From assembly GCA_030667885.1 (NCBI GenBank), contig DAOUVA010000253.1, forward strand, positions 1 to 6,548: DNA of 6,548 bases. Reading direction: 5' to 3'. A program made the position numbers and the translations under genes. The notes beneath the pieces are model-generated. The model ran no database searches, was not told the origin of the DNA, and saw nothing but the letters and a program-made list of their open reading frames with translations. Source of the stretch: Phycisphaerae bacterium (GTDB lineage: Bacteria; Planctomycetota; Phycisphaerae; Sedimentisphaerales; Anaerobacaceae). Of this stretch, positions 1 to 5,499 are shown piece after piece (position 1 is the stretch's first letter; each line of letters opens with the position of its first letter).

Positions 1-2
1 GA

Positions 3-149
3 GACGATTATACCGATGAAGAAATGTTGAGTGTCCTTCCGGATGGGGCTTATTCTATAAAAGTCGGAATAAGTATTTCAAAAGCTCGGTTCAACGTGGA
101 TACTGTGAACGAGATTAGGTCGTTACTCAAAGAATTAGTAAGGAATTAG
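3..149 (+). CDS. otsB: Trehalose-6-phosphate phosphatase-type HAD protein, C-terminal end (partial)
   Basis: The open frame entering from the left edge encodes 48 residues and stops at TAG 147-149; the 5' part lies outside the window. It begins with DDYTDEEM, which fits HAD motif IV (GDDxTDE, binding the catalytic Mg2+) of trehalose-6-phosphate phosphatases. The following LPDGAYSIKVG and the closing helix (VNEIRSLLKEL) also match the usual end of OtsB. Family knowledge: OtsB removes phosphate from trehalose 6-phosphate in the cytoplasm. The fragment could equally be the phosphatase end of a fused synthase/phosphatase protein, which cannot be decided from this piece. It lies one base upstream of a TreT-like trehalose synthase, which supports the trehalose assignment, and the two are probably co-transcribed. 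The other two forward frames are closed in this stretch. Confidence 0.78.
   Translation, partial: DDYTDEEMLSVLPDGAYSIKVGISISKARFNVDTVNEIRSLLKELVRN
140..144 (+). promoter_or_regulatory. RBS of treT inside the end of otsB
   Basis: AAGGA lies 6 nt before ATG 151 and within the last codons of the preceding gene. With a 1-bp gap between stop and start, this suggests translational coupling of the phosphatase and treT. Confidence 0.65.
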
Positions 150-150
150 T

Positions 151-1359
151 ATGTTACATCTTGAAGATTTCCGTCATATAGTACCCGATGAAACATTAGC
201 TGAAATTTACGCCAAAGCAAGACACCTCTACGGCAAACACATTGTCCACCTAAATGCCACATATCAGGGTGGCGGCGTAGCAGAGATTCTTTATTCTCTT
301 GTGCTTTTGATGAATGATGTGGGTATAGATGCCGGTTGGAGAATTTTACATGGGAGCCAGGAGTTTTTTGAGATCACAAAGAGTTTTCACAACGCTCTTC
401 AAGGAGCAAAGCTAAATTTAACGACAAGAAAAAAACAAACATACCTTCAAGTCAACGACAACTTTTCAAAGTTTTCTCACCTGGACCATGATTGCGTCAT
501 TATTCACGACCCTCAACCACTCTCAATCATAACGTCTTACAGGAAATCCCAGCCCTGGATATGGCGAGGCCATATAGACCTGACTAACCCACATAAAGAA
601 TTATGGGATTTTCTGAAAGGTTTCTTGCTTCAATATGACCAGATTGTTGTATCAAGCGAAAAGTACTTCAAAGACGACCTACCAATAGACCAGAGACTAA
701 TGTTGCCGGCTATTAATCCACTTAGCCAGAAGAATAAAGATATCAACGAGAAGACCATGATTGAATATATAACCAAGGCTGGCATACCCACAGACAAGCC
801 GATAATTACCCAGGTTTCGAGGCTCGACCCATGGAAGGATCCGGAGGGAGTGATAGATGTATTCAAGCTGGTTAGGCAAAAAGTCGATTGCAGACTGGTT
901 TTCTGCTATAATGTGGCCAGTGATGACCCCGAAGGGATGAGGATGTACAACAAGGTCTTGCGAAAAGCCAATAAACTTTATAAAAATGGCCATATTATTT
1001 TTGTTGTTGGTAACAACGAAACATTGGTCAACGCAGTACAGCGATTTTCGGATGTAATAATCCAAAAATCGACGAAAGAAGGCTTCTGCCTTGCTGTTAC
1101 CGAAGCACTCTGGAAAGGCACACCAGTTGTAGCCTCAAATGTAGGTGGCATACCTTCTCAAATAGAGGATGGTGAAAATGGCTTTTTGGTTGCCCCGAAA
1201 GATACGGAAGGATTCGCAGAAAGAATTATCCATTTACTTAAGAACCCTGATGATGGCAAAGCTATCGGACTGAAGGCTAAAGAAACCGTAAGGCAAAAGT
1301 TCCTGATAACACGGTTGCTTTCAGACTACCTGTATATGTTAAATTCTATAATCAAATAA
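151..1359 (+). CDS. treT: TreT-type trehalose synthase (GT4 glycosyltransferase)
   Basis: A complete 402-residue protein, the normal size for TreT. Family knowledge: TreT makes trehalose from NDP-glucose and glucose by retaining glycosyl transfer in the cytoplasm, and is related to trehalose phosphorylase. Visible signatures: GGGVAEIL at residues 41-48 (N-terminal Rossmann domain), EFFEITKSFHNALQG at 71-85, HDPQP at 119-123, WRGHIDLTNP at 138-147 (close to the WRCHID motif of TreT), QVSRLDPWKDP at 221-231 with the donor-binding pair R224/K229, and the GT4 EX7E motif E310/E318 in KEGFCLAVTEAL. GGIPSQI and NGFLV at 333-347 complete the C-terminal domain. The start is supported by the RBS at 140-144. 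It sits directly behind a trehalose-phosphate phosphatase gene. The alternatives are trehalose phosphorylase or a GT4 enzyme making a related disaccharide; donor and acceptor cannot be read from sequence. Its end faces dnaA across 17 bp. Confidence 0.85.
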   Translation: MLHLEDFRHIVPDETLAEIYAKARHLYGKHIVHLNATYQGGGVAEILYSLVLLMNDVGIDAGWRILHGSQEFFEITKSFHNALQGAKLNLTTRKKQTYLQVNDNFSKFSHLDHDCVIIHDPQPLSIITSYRKSQPWIWRGHIDLTNPHKELWDFLKGFLLQYDQIVVSSEKYFKDDLPIDQRLMLPAINPLSQKNKDINEKTMIEYITKAGIPTDKPIITQVSRLDPWKDPEGVIDVFKLVRQKVDCRLVFCYNVASDDPEGMRMYNKVLRKANKLYKNGHIIFVVGNNETLVNAVQRFSDVIIQKSTKEGFCLAVTEALWKGTPVVASNVGGIPSQIEDGENGFLVAPKDTEGFAERIIHLLKNPDDGKAIGLKAKETVRQKFLITRLLSDYLYMLNSIIK

Positions 1360-1376
1360 TCGTGCAACCAATGTAC

Positions 1377-2738
1377 TTACGCCTGTGGTGTTTGTGTGAT
1401 TTGTTTTGTCAGTTCCCCCAAAAGGACATGCATTTGGGGGTCGGATTTCTGGGCCTGGCTTATCTTGCTGCAGGCGTGCATAACAGTAGTATGGTCCCGC
1501 CCCCCCAAATGGCCTCCAATTTCTTCGAGGCTGTGTTTGGTTAAATTTCTGGCTAAGTACATGCAAATCTGACGAGGCTCAGTAATGCTCTGGCTTCGCT
1601 TTTTGCTTTGCAAGTCTGCAAGACGAACGTCAAAATGGCCTTTTACTACTTCGATAATATCAGTGATACTAATATGTCTGGCTGCCGCTTTGATCTGACC
1701 TTCAAGAGCTATCTGAACTAATTCGAGGTCGATTACTTTTTTCGTGGTAGTGGCAACGGCATAAATAGTTGTCAAAGCGCCTTCCAATTCCCTGATATTT
1801 GCATGAACTTTGCGGGCGATATATTCGGCTATCTCATCGGAAATATTCAGACCTCGAAGGTGCGCCTTTTTTTGGACGATAGCAACTCTTGTCTCATAGC
1901 TCGGCGGATCGACTCTTGTAACAAGACCCCAGTTAAATCTGCTGATAAGGCGTGCTTCGAGCGACGGAATCTTGCCGGGCGGGCTGTCGGCGCTGAGGAT
2001 AATCTGTTTGCCGTTATTGTAAAGTGCATTAAAGGTGTGGAAGAATTCCTCCTGGCTGTGCTCGCGTTCACGCAGAAACTGAACATCGTCAATTACCAGC
2101 ATATCGACAGTGCGAAACTGGCTTTGAAAGCCGGACGTGTCCCCCTCCTCGATTGCCCTGATAAATCTGTTAACGAAATCTTCGCAGCTCAGGAACTGCA
2201 TAACGGCACTGTTGGATTTCCGCTGGGCTTCGAAACAAACGGCATGCAAAAGATGTGTTTTACCCAGACCTGAATTGCCGTATATAAAAAGAGGATTGTA
2301 AGTATTTCCCGGCGATTGACTTACCGCAACACAGCTTGCATGAGCAAGGCGGTTGCTTGGTCCTACGACAAAATTATCAAATGTATAGTCAGGATGAAGT
2401 TTAAGGCTTCCGCTTTTATGTTCCTTGTGCAAAATAGTGCCATCAGAACCAGAGCTGAAGCGACGTGAACTACTGTCATATTCTCTTGAAGTCCCGACTC
2501 CGAAATCTACTGTGACAAGATGGCCTGTTATCTGCTGAGCGGCCCGGGTGAAACTACTTTTGCAATTGTCCTGCAGGAACTGAACCGTCACCTCATCGGG
2601 ACAGCCTATCCCGAGAGAACCGCCATCCATATGCAAAACCGTCAACTTGTCGAACCACTTGCGGGCGTTGGCCGGATCAAGTGTTTTTGTACGGTCTATT
2701 ATATCTGCGAAAATGTCTTCAACTTCGCGAACTGCCAC
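1377..2738 (-). CDS. dnaA: Chromosomal replication initiator protein DnaA
   Basis: A complete 453-residue DnaA with all four domains. Domain I (about 1-80) mediates self- and helicase-loading contacts. A short linker II (about 82-110) follows. Domain III is the AAA+ ATPase: Walker A GNSGLGKTH at 154-162, Walker B MLVIDDVQF at 213-221, sensor 1 region IILSADSPP at 246-254, presumed arginine finger R267 in LISRFNWGL, sensor 2 NIRELEGAL at 314-322. Domain IV (about 350-453) carries the DNA-binding signature GGRDHTTVMHA at 412-422. DnaA-ATP binds DnaA boxes and opens the replication origin. The start is GTG (CAC at 2736-2738 on the plus strand) with AAAGGA 7 nt upstream; the frame upstream has no other good start before a stop at 2787-2789. 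dnaN is not adjacent: ftsY diverges upstream and treT converges downstream. Seven consecutive G near the 3' end (1500-1506, read on the minus strand) encode the conserved GG of GGRDH, so the frame is sound. Confidence 0.98.
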   Translation of the reverse strand: MAVREVEDIFADIIDRTKTLDPANARKWFDKLTVLHMDGGSLGIGCPDEVTVQFLQDNCKSSFTRAAQQITGHLVTVDFGVGTSREYDSSSRRFSSGSDGTILHKEHKSGSLKLHPDYTFDNFVVGPSNRLAHASCVAVSQSPGNTYNPLFIYGNSGLGKTHLLHAVCFEAQRKSNSAVMQFLSCEDFVNRFIRAIEEGDTSGFQSQFRTVDMLVIDDVQFLREREHSQEEFFHTFNALYNNGKQIILSADSPPGKIPSLEARLISRFNWGLVTRVDPPSYETRVAIVQKKAHLRGLNISDEIAEYIARKVHANIRELEGALTTIYAVATTTKKVIDLELVQIALEGQIKAAARHISITDIIEVVKGHFDVRLADLQSKKRSQSITEPRQICMYLARNLTKHSLEEIGGHLGGRDHTTVMHACSKISQAQKSDPQMHVLLGELTKQITQTPQA

Positions 2739-2745
2739 TTCACCA

Positions 2746-2751
2746 TCCTTT
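2746..2751 (-). promoter_or_regulatory. RBS of dnaA, supporting the GTG start
   Basis: Read on the minus strand, AAAGGA lies 7 nt before the GTG at 2738. An ATG at 2746-2744 is out of frame, so the GTG is the best-supported start. Confidence 0.65.
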
Positions 2752-2984
2752 GTGAATCGATTGTTTTTGTAAAAGATAAATGCCCATTAAAACATCCCTG
2801 TTAAAAGTCTCCCATTTTAAAACTTGCCCACCCCCCCTCGCAGAATTGGATCCCAATACTCCACACCAATCAAATGAGAGCTTATACTCAATCATTGTGG
2901 GATGGTAGTAGAAAATCTAACTTGAATCACCCGATTTGTCAAAGAAAAATATTCCGCTTACAACAAAAAAGAACAAAATGCACA
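2751..2984. promoter_or_regulatory. Scattered degenerate DnaA-box-like 9-mers in the dnaA leader/promoter
   Basis: Three 9-mers match TTATNCACA at 7 of 9 positions: CGATTCACA on the minus strand (2759-2751), TACTCCACA at 2857-2865 and AAATGCACA at 2976-2984 on the plus strand. All keep the CACA core. They could let DnaA repress its own gene, but such matches also occur by chance. No box with 8 or 9 matches was seen, so this is not enough to call an origin. A small palindrome, ATTGG-ATC-CCAAT (2845-2857), touches the middle box. Confidence 0.2.
2914..2942 (-). promoter_or_regulatory. Sigma-70-type promoter of dnaA
   Basis: On the minus strand a perfect -35 TTGACA (2942-2937) is followed after 17 bp by TAGATT (2919-2914), which matches 4 of 6 positions of the -10 consensus. 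Transcription would start near 2906, giving dnaA a leader of about 168 nt. Confidence 0.6.
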
Positions 2985-3049
2985 CTTTTTTGAAACCTAT
3001 TATTGATGGTCCGGGCTTTAACGAGTTAAGTTAAGTCGAAAATTAAATC

Positions 3050-3130
3050 ATGCATGGACTTGAAATTTTCATAAATCCAGATACTATCATAGCTGCGCCG
3101 GGGCTGTTAGAAGAAAACGGCAACTTCTAA
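3050..3130 (+). CDS. Possible 26-codon leader ORF overlapping the ftsY leader hairpin
   Basis: An ATG at 3050 opens 26 codons (MHGLEIFINPDTIIAAPGLL, then EENGNF) ending at TAA 3128-3130, inside the right arm of the hairpin before ftsY. There is no clear Shine-Dalgarno upstream, and transcripts from the candidate promoter at 3060-3087 would start after this ATG. It would be translated only from a promoter further upstream. The peptide is not recognised and may be a chance frame. Confidence 0.15.
   Translation: MHGLEIFINPDTIIAAPGLLEENGNF
3060..3087 (+). promoter_or_regulatory. Candidate promoter of ftsY
   Basis: TTGAAA (3060-3065; 5 of 6 matches to the -35) and TACTAT (3082-3087; 4 of 6 to the -10) are separated by 16 bp. 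Transcription would start near 3094, immediately before the hairpin at 3098-3139, leaving a leader of about 75 nt before ATG 3169. Confidence 0.4.
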
Positions 3131-3150
3131 CAGGGCCGGAATTGTTTTTT
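3098..3150 (+). terminator. Terminator-like hairpin and T tract in the ftsY leader
   Basis: CTGTTAGAAG (3104-3113) and CTTCTAACAG (3124-3133) form a perfect 10-bp stem around a 10-nt loop. After a GG/GG internal mismatch, CCGG (3098-3101) can pair with CCGG (3136-3139). AATTG and six T (3145-3150) follow, the pattern of an intrinsic terminator. It lies only 5 nt before the ftsY RBS, so it may attenuate ftsY, end a short upstream transcript, or stabilise the mRNA 5' end. Confidence 0.55.
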
Positions 3151-3154
3151 AGCG

Positions 3155-3159
3155 AAAGG
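3155..3159 (+). promoter_or_regulatory. RBS of ftsY, fixing the ATG start at 3169
   Basis: AAAGG lies 9 nt before ATG 3169. The frame is also open from a TTG at 3142, but that codon lies at the T tract, would put the RBS inside the gene, and would add nine residues ahead of the typical MGIF start. Confidence 0.65.
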
Positions 3160-3168
3160 TATACAGCT

Positions 3169-4092
3169 ATGGGAATTTTTACCAAAACGGCAGGATATTT
3201 CAAAGACCGATTAGGCAAAACGCGTAACAAAATCAGCAGTTCACTTTCCTCGGTACTGTCTCTGGGAAGAAATATCGACGAAAATCTGCTCGACGAACTG
3301 GAAGAAACGCTTATAAGCGACGATATCGGGGTCGAAACGACGGATAAGCTCGTATCAGAGCTGCGTGAAGCCTATCGTAACAGGCAAATCGCAAAAACCG
3401 ACGATATTATACCATTTCTCAAAGAGCATATTAAAAGCTATTGGCCGGACCGCGACAGACAACTACATCTGGCCCAGTCCGGCCCGACTGTTATACTTGT
3501 CGCCGGTGTCAACGGCACTGGCAAAACCACAAGTATTGCCAAGCTTGCATATATATTGAGTCAAAACAACAAAAAGGTCATTGTTGCCGCTTGCGACACA
3601 TTCCGTGCCGCCGCTGTGGAACAACTTACAATATGGGCTGAACGTATTGGTGTGCAGATTGTAAAGCATCAGGCGGCTTCCGACCCGGCGGCGGTAGCCT
3701 TCGATGCCTGCGAGGCCGCTCTGGCAAGAGATACTGATATTCTTATTCTCGACACAGCCGGAAGATTGCACACAAAAAAAGATCTAATGAAACAACTGAC
3801 CAAAATTCGGGATGTGGTTGCCCGCAAAATACCCGACGCCCCGAACGAAGTACTGCTGGTTCTCGATGCCACCACAGGGCAAAATGCAATCATTCAGGCA
3901 AAAATATTCACTGAAGCCATTAACGTTACAGGGATATTCTTAGCAAAACTTGACGGTACTGCACGAGGCGGAATCGTAATAGCCATAAAAGACCAACTCG
4001 ATATACCTGTAAAATTCATCGGCCTGGGTGAAAAGCCGGAAGATATCGCAGAGTTCGACCCCAATACGTTCGTAGAAGCCCTTTTTGATTAA
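3169..4092 (+). CDS. ftsY: Signal recognition particle receptor FtsY
   Basis: A complete 307-residue SRP receptor GTPase that binds Ffh-ribosome-nascent chain complexes and delivers membrane and exported proteins to the Sec translocon. The protein is essentially the NG core. A short N-terminal amphipathic stretch (MGIFTKTAGYF) may give membrane contact, and the long acidic A domain of E. coli FtsY is absent, as in many bacteria. N domain about 20-95. G domain motifs: G1 GVNGTGKTTS at 113-122, DTFRAAAVEQL at 143-153 (SRP-GTPase insertion region), G3 DTAGRL at 195-200, G4 region AKLDGTARGG at 259-268, and closing loop GLGEKPEDIAEFDP at 285-298. The usual T of the G4 TKLD is A here; K260 and D262, which read guanine, are kept. 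Start chosen at ATG 3169 by RBS spacing. It diverges from dnaA. A diverged copy of its last ~20 codons occurs at 5351-5419. Confidence 0.97.
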   Translation: MGIFTKTAGYFKDRLGKTRNKISSSLSSVLSLGRNIDENLLDELEETLISDDIGVETTDKLVSELREAYRNRQIAKTDDIIPFLKEHIKSYWPDRDRQLHLAQSGPTVILVAGVNGTGKTTSIAKLAYILSQNNKKVIVAACDTFRAAAVEQLTIWAERIGVQIVKHQAASDPAAVAFDACEAALARDTDILILDTAGRLHTKKDLMKQLTKIRDVVARKIPDAPNEVLLVLDATTGQNAIIQAKIFTEAINVTGIFLAKLDGTARGGIVIAIKDQLDIPVKFIGLGEKPEDIAEFDPNTFVEALFD

Positions 4093-4100
4093 GCAAGATT

Positions 4101-4139
4101 GGTGAGTGGTTAATGGGTGAATGGTGAGTCGTGAGTGGT
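4101..4139 (+). repeat. Degenerate heptamer tandem repeat (GGTGAGT-like)
   Basis: Just after ftsY, GGTGAGT at 4101-4107 and 4123-4129 is interleaved with variants GGTTAAT (4108-4114), GGGTGAAT (4115-4122) and CGTGAGT (4130-4136), then GGT. GTGAGTGGT occurs twice exactly (4102-4110 and 4131-4139). The strand lacks C except once, so it cannot fold as a hairpin terminator. Its role is unknown; it resembles short heptamer repeats reported between genes in several bacteria. Confidence 0.6.
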
Positions 4140-4273
4140 ATAACCAAAATGAAAGGATAGGTTGAACAATGGATTCTTTTAACGTCTCATGTAATAGTAA
4201 AAGTTTCGTTCATATTTCCTTGGCGTTTTTAACAGCTGCAAACGTTTATGAATAAAATATATCTTCTACATAA
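4140..4273. other. Non-coding spacer after ftsY; one weak small ORF
   Basis: No recognisable gene or terminator hairpin is visible. A 28-codon frame (ATG 4169 to TAA 4255, beginning MDSFNVSCNSKSF) has AAAGGA at 4153-4158, 10 nt upstream of its start, but no recognisable product. The stretch is AT-rich from about 4240 and may be decayed DNA belonging to the mosaic that follows. Confidence 0.35.
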
Positions 4274-4486
4274 AAACATATTCCTCGTCTGCAGATCATA
4301 TCAATGCCTTATCACGAAGCTTCATTTCAGTGCGATGGCATAGAAATTACCCGATACCACTTCGGCCCCGCTCTTCATCGGCCTTTTGTATTGCCAGTAA
4401 CAGGCCCCTCTGACTATTCACCCACACGCACGGGACATCCGAGTGACTCGGAATCACACAGCCACCACAACTCAGTCTGGATTTCC
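4274..4486 (+). pseudogene. Fragment of a DUF6807 (PmoA-like) gene
   Basis: The frame that is open from 4274 and contains ATG 4304 encodes a piece resembling DUF6807/PmoA-like proteins, which are common in planctomycetes. Recognisable pieces are the DGIEITRYHFGPALHRPF stretch (4334-4387), then LPVTGPS, TRTGHPSD and the histidine-rich SHSHHNSVWIS (4454-4486), corresponding to the family's conserved DHxHHRS/NSVW region. After SVWIS the expected continuation (HxDVNGVxFW) is missing; the frame instead runs 13 more codons out of frame through histidine kinase DNA. The fragment lacks an RBS, its own N-terminal start and the whole C-terminal part, so it is a relic. The family call is from memory of conserved motifs and is less certain than the fact that this frame differs from the kinase frame. 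Confidence 0.55.
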
Positions 4487-5357
4487 GGTTACGCCTTTGT
4501 CTTTCATTATTGCAGCAGTTATAGTTAAAAAGGGCCTTCGTCCCTTAAATGCTATCGCCGCCGAGATTGCGACAATCAAAGAAGACAACCTTACAACCAG
4601 AATCACCGCAGAGGATGTCCCAACAGAAGTAGTTCAAATCAAAAACCGCCTTAATGAGTTACAGTCCCGGCTCGAAGCCTCGTTCAATAGAGAGCGGCAG
4701 TTCAACGCCGATATCGCCCACGAATTGCGAACCCCCCTCTCGGGATTACGTTCCACGATTGAGGTCACGCTGACTCGTACCCGCGACAACGACGAGTACA
4801 AAAGAGTCCTTTTCGACTGTGAGGCAATAGTAGAAAACATGCAGACAATGGTCAGCAATCTACTAATGCTCGCACGGCTGGATGCCAAACAAATCAGTTT
4901 TCAAACCGAACAGATTCAACTCGCCGATCTTGTGAATTCCTGCTGGCAGCAGTTCTCAGACAAAGCTATCGAACGCCAAATCACATTTGATAATAGCATC
5001 GAAGCAGAATCTATGTGTGAATCAGATCGCCAGAACCTCTCCATCGTTCTGTCGAACATTCTTGCCAACGCAGTAGAATACGCCGACAAAGGCGGTCAAA
5101 TCCGGACCACAGCTTGCAGCAAAGATGGTTCTATGGAAGTAGCTGTCTCTAATACCGGTTGCCAACTTACTACCGATCAGGTCGCAAAAGTTTTCGATAG
5201 CTTCTGGCGGGGTGACTTATCGCGCTCAGATACTGGCACACACTGCGGCCTGGGCCTGGCTTTGGTTCAAAGGCTTGTGAGAGCATTAGGTGGCAATGCC
5301 TTTGCCGAGCTACAGCCCGGCGGGATATTCATTGTACGGATCACCCTGCCGGAATAG
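4443..5357 (+). CDS. N-terminally truncated CusS-like sensor histidine kinase (probable relic)
   Basis: The frame is open from 4401; the first start codon is GTG 4443, giving 304 residues, but there is no convincing RBS. Kinase homology begins near 4490 with the end of a membrane segment (PLSFIIAAVIVKKGLRPL, residues 18-35), followed by HAMP (about 31-84) and HisKA with the phospho-acceptor H93 in HELRTPLSGLR. The HATPase domain follows: N box NILANA at 205-210, G1-type VSNTG at 235-239, F box VFDSFWRGD at 250-258, and G2 box GLGLALVQ at 269-276. The order and motifs match heavy-metal-sensor-type kinases, which autophosphorylate and pass phosphate to a response regulator. The first membrane helix and the periplasmic sensor are gone, replaced by DUF6807-derived DNA read in another frame. 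No response regulator gene lies beside it. The kinase core has no internal stop or frameshift, so loss was recent or the core is still under selection; a relic is more likely. Confidence 0.75.
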   Translation: MTRNHTATTTQSGFPVTPLSFIIAAVIVKKGLRPLNAIAAEIATIKEDNLTTRITAEDVPTEVVQIKNRLNELQSRLEASFNRERQFNADIAHELRTPLSGLRSTIEVTLTRTRDNDEYKRVLFDCEAIVENMQTMVSNLLMLARLDAKQISFQTEQIQLADLVNSCWQQFSDKAIERQITFDNSIEAESMCESDRQNLSIVLSNILANAVEYADKGGQIRTTACSKDGSMEVAVSNTGCQLTTDQVAKVFDSFWRGDLSRSDTGTHCGLGLALVQRLVRALGGNAFAELQPGGIFIVRITLPE

Positions 5358-5419
5358 GTGAAAAACCGGAGGATAGCACAGAATTCTATCCCGACACTTT
5401 CTTAAAATGTATATTTTGA
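5351..5419 (+). pseudogene. Relic copy of the ftsY 3' end
   Basis: Overlapping the kinase stop codon, another frame reads GIGEKPEDSTEFYPDTF and ends at TGA 5417-5419. The intact FtsY ends GLGEKPEDIAEFDPNTF and a few residues later stops. From 5357 to 5407, 39 of 51 bases match 4033-4083 of ftsY without gaps, and most differences are at third positions or give similar residues. Similarity stops abruptly upstream, at the kinase end. The fragment has no start and only ~22 codons, so it is a non-functional piece of a duplicated or second ftsY. It lies in the same orientation as the intact gene, 1.3 kb downstream. Confidence 0.75.
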
Positions 5420-5445
5420 CTTATCAGTCAGAAAACATATATAAT
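5416..5445 (+). promoter_or_regulatory. Near-consensus sigma-70-type promoter of the secreted protein gene
   Basis: TTGACT (5416-5421, 5 of 6) and a perfect TATAAT (5440-5445) are 18 bp apart. Transcription would start near 5452, giving a leader of about 48 nt. The -35 box overlaps the TGA stop of the ftsY relic. Confidence 0.7.
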
Positions 5446-5490
5446 GGCAAAACGTTCCTGAAAAACAACTGAGCTGTAATTAATTTGATT

Positions 5491-5495
5491 GGAGG
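5491..5495 (+). promoter_or_regulatory. RBS of the secreted protein gene
   Basis: GGAGG is separated from ATG 5500 by AAAA. It is the strongest Shine-Dalgarno in the window and fixes the start. Confidence 0.75.
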
Positions 5496-5499
5496 AAAA

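Larger units (their letters stand above)
2739..3049. other. AT-rich divergent control region between dnaA and ftsY
   Basis: No convincing gene is present here. The dnaA side holds its leader (2739-2906) and promoter. From 2941 to 3003 the sequence is strongly AT-rich with A and T runs. A small palindrome TTAAC-GA-GTTAA lies at 3018-3029, followed by a repeated GTTAA. I found no SRP RNA signature (such as GGAAGCAGC) despite the SRP receptor gene next door. Confidence 0.5.

Noticed and set aside
1415..1440. Inverted repeat CCCCCAAA/TTTGGGGG (8-bp stem, 10-nt loop) near the 3' end of dnaA
   Set aside because: It lies inside the dnaA reading frame, 36 bp before the stop, with no T tract on either side; codon content explains it better than a terminator.
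1500..1506. Run of seven G (minus strand) in dnaA as a possible slippage or frameshift site
   Set aside because: It encodes the conserved GG of GGRDH and the frame continues correctly on both sides, so nothing indicates a programmed shift.
1803..2273. 156-codon plus-strand frame opposite dnaA
   Set aside because: It is antisense to conserved DnaA domain III, has no recognisable motif or RBS, and is a shadow of the real gene.
2739..3000. oriC next to dnaA
   Set aside because: Only 7-of-9 DnaA-box matches were found, not clustered; an AT-rich block alone is insufficient.
2790..3140. SRP RNA (ffs) gene beside ftsY
   Set aside because: No GGAAGCAGC-like tetraloop/asymmetric-loop signature or long folded RNA was seen in this region.
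3142..3168. TTG at 3142 as the ftsY start (316 residues)
   Set aside because: It lies within the terminator-like T tract region and would place the AAAGG RBS inside the gene; ATG 3169 has proper spacing and the usual MGIF beginning.
4169..4255. 28-codon ORF after ftsY
   Set aside because: It has a plausible AAAGGA upstream but no recognisable product and lies in probable decayed DNA; kept only as a note in the spacer entry.
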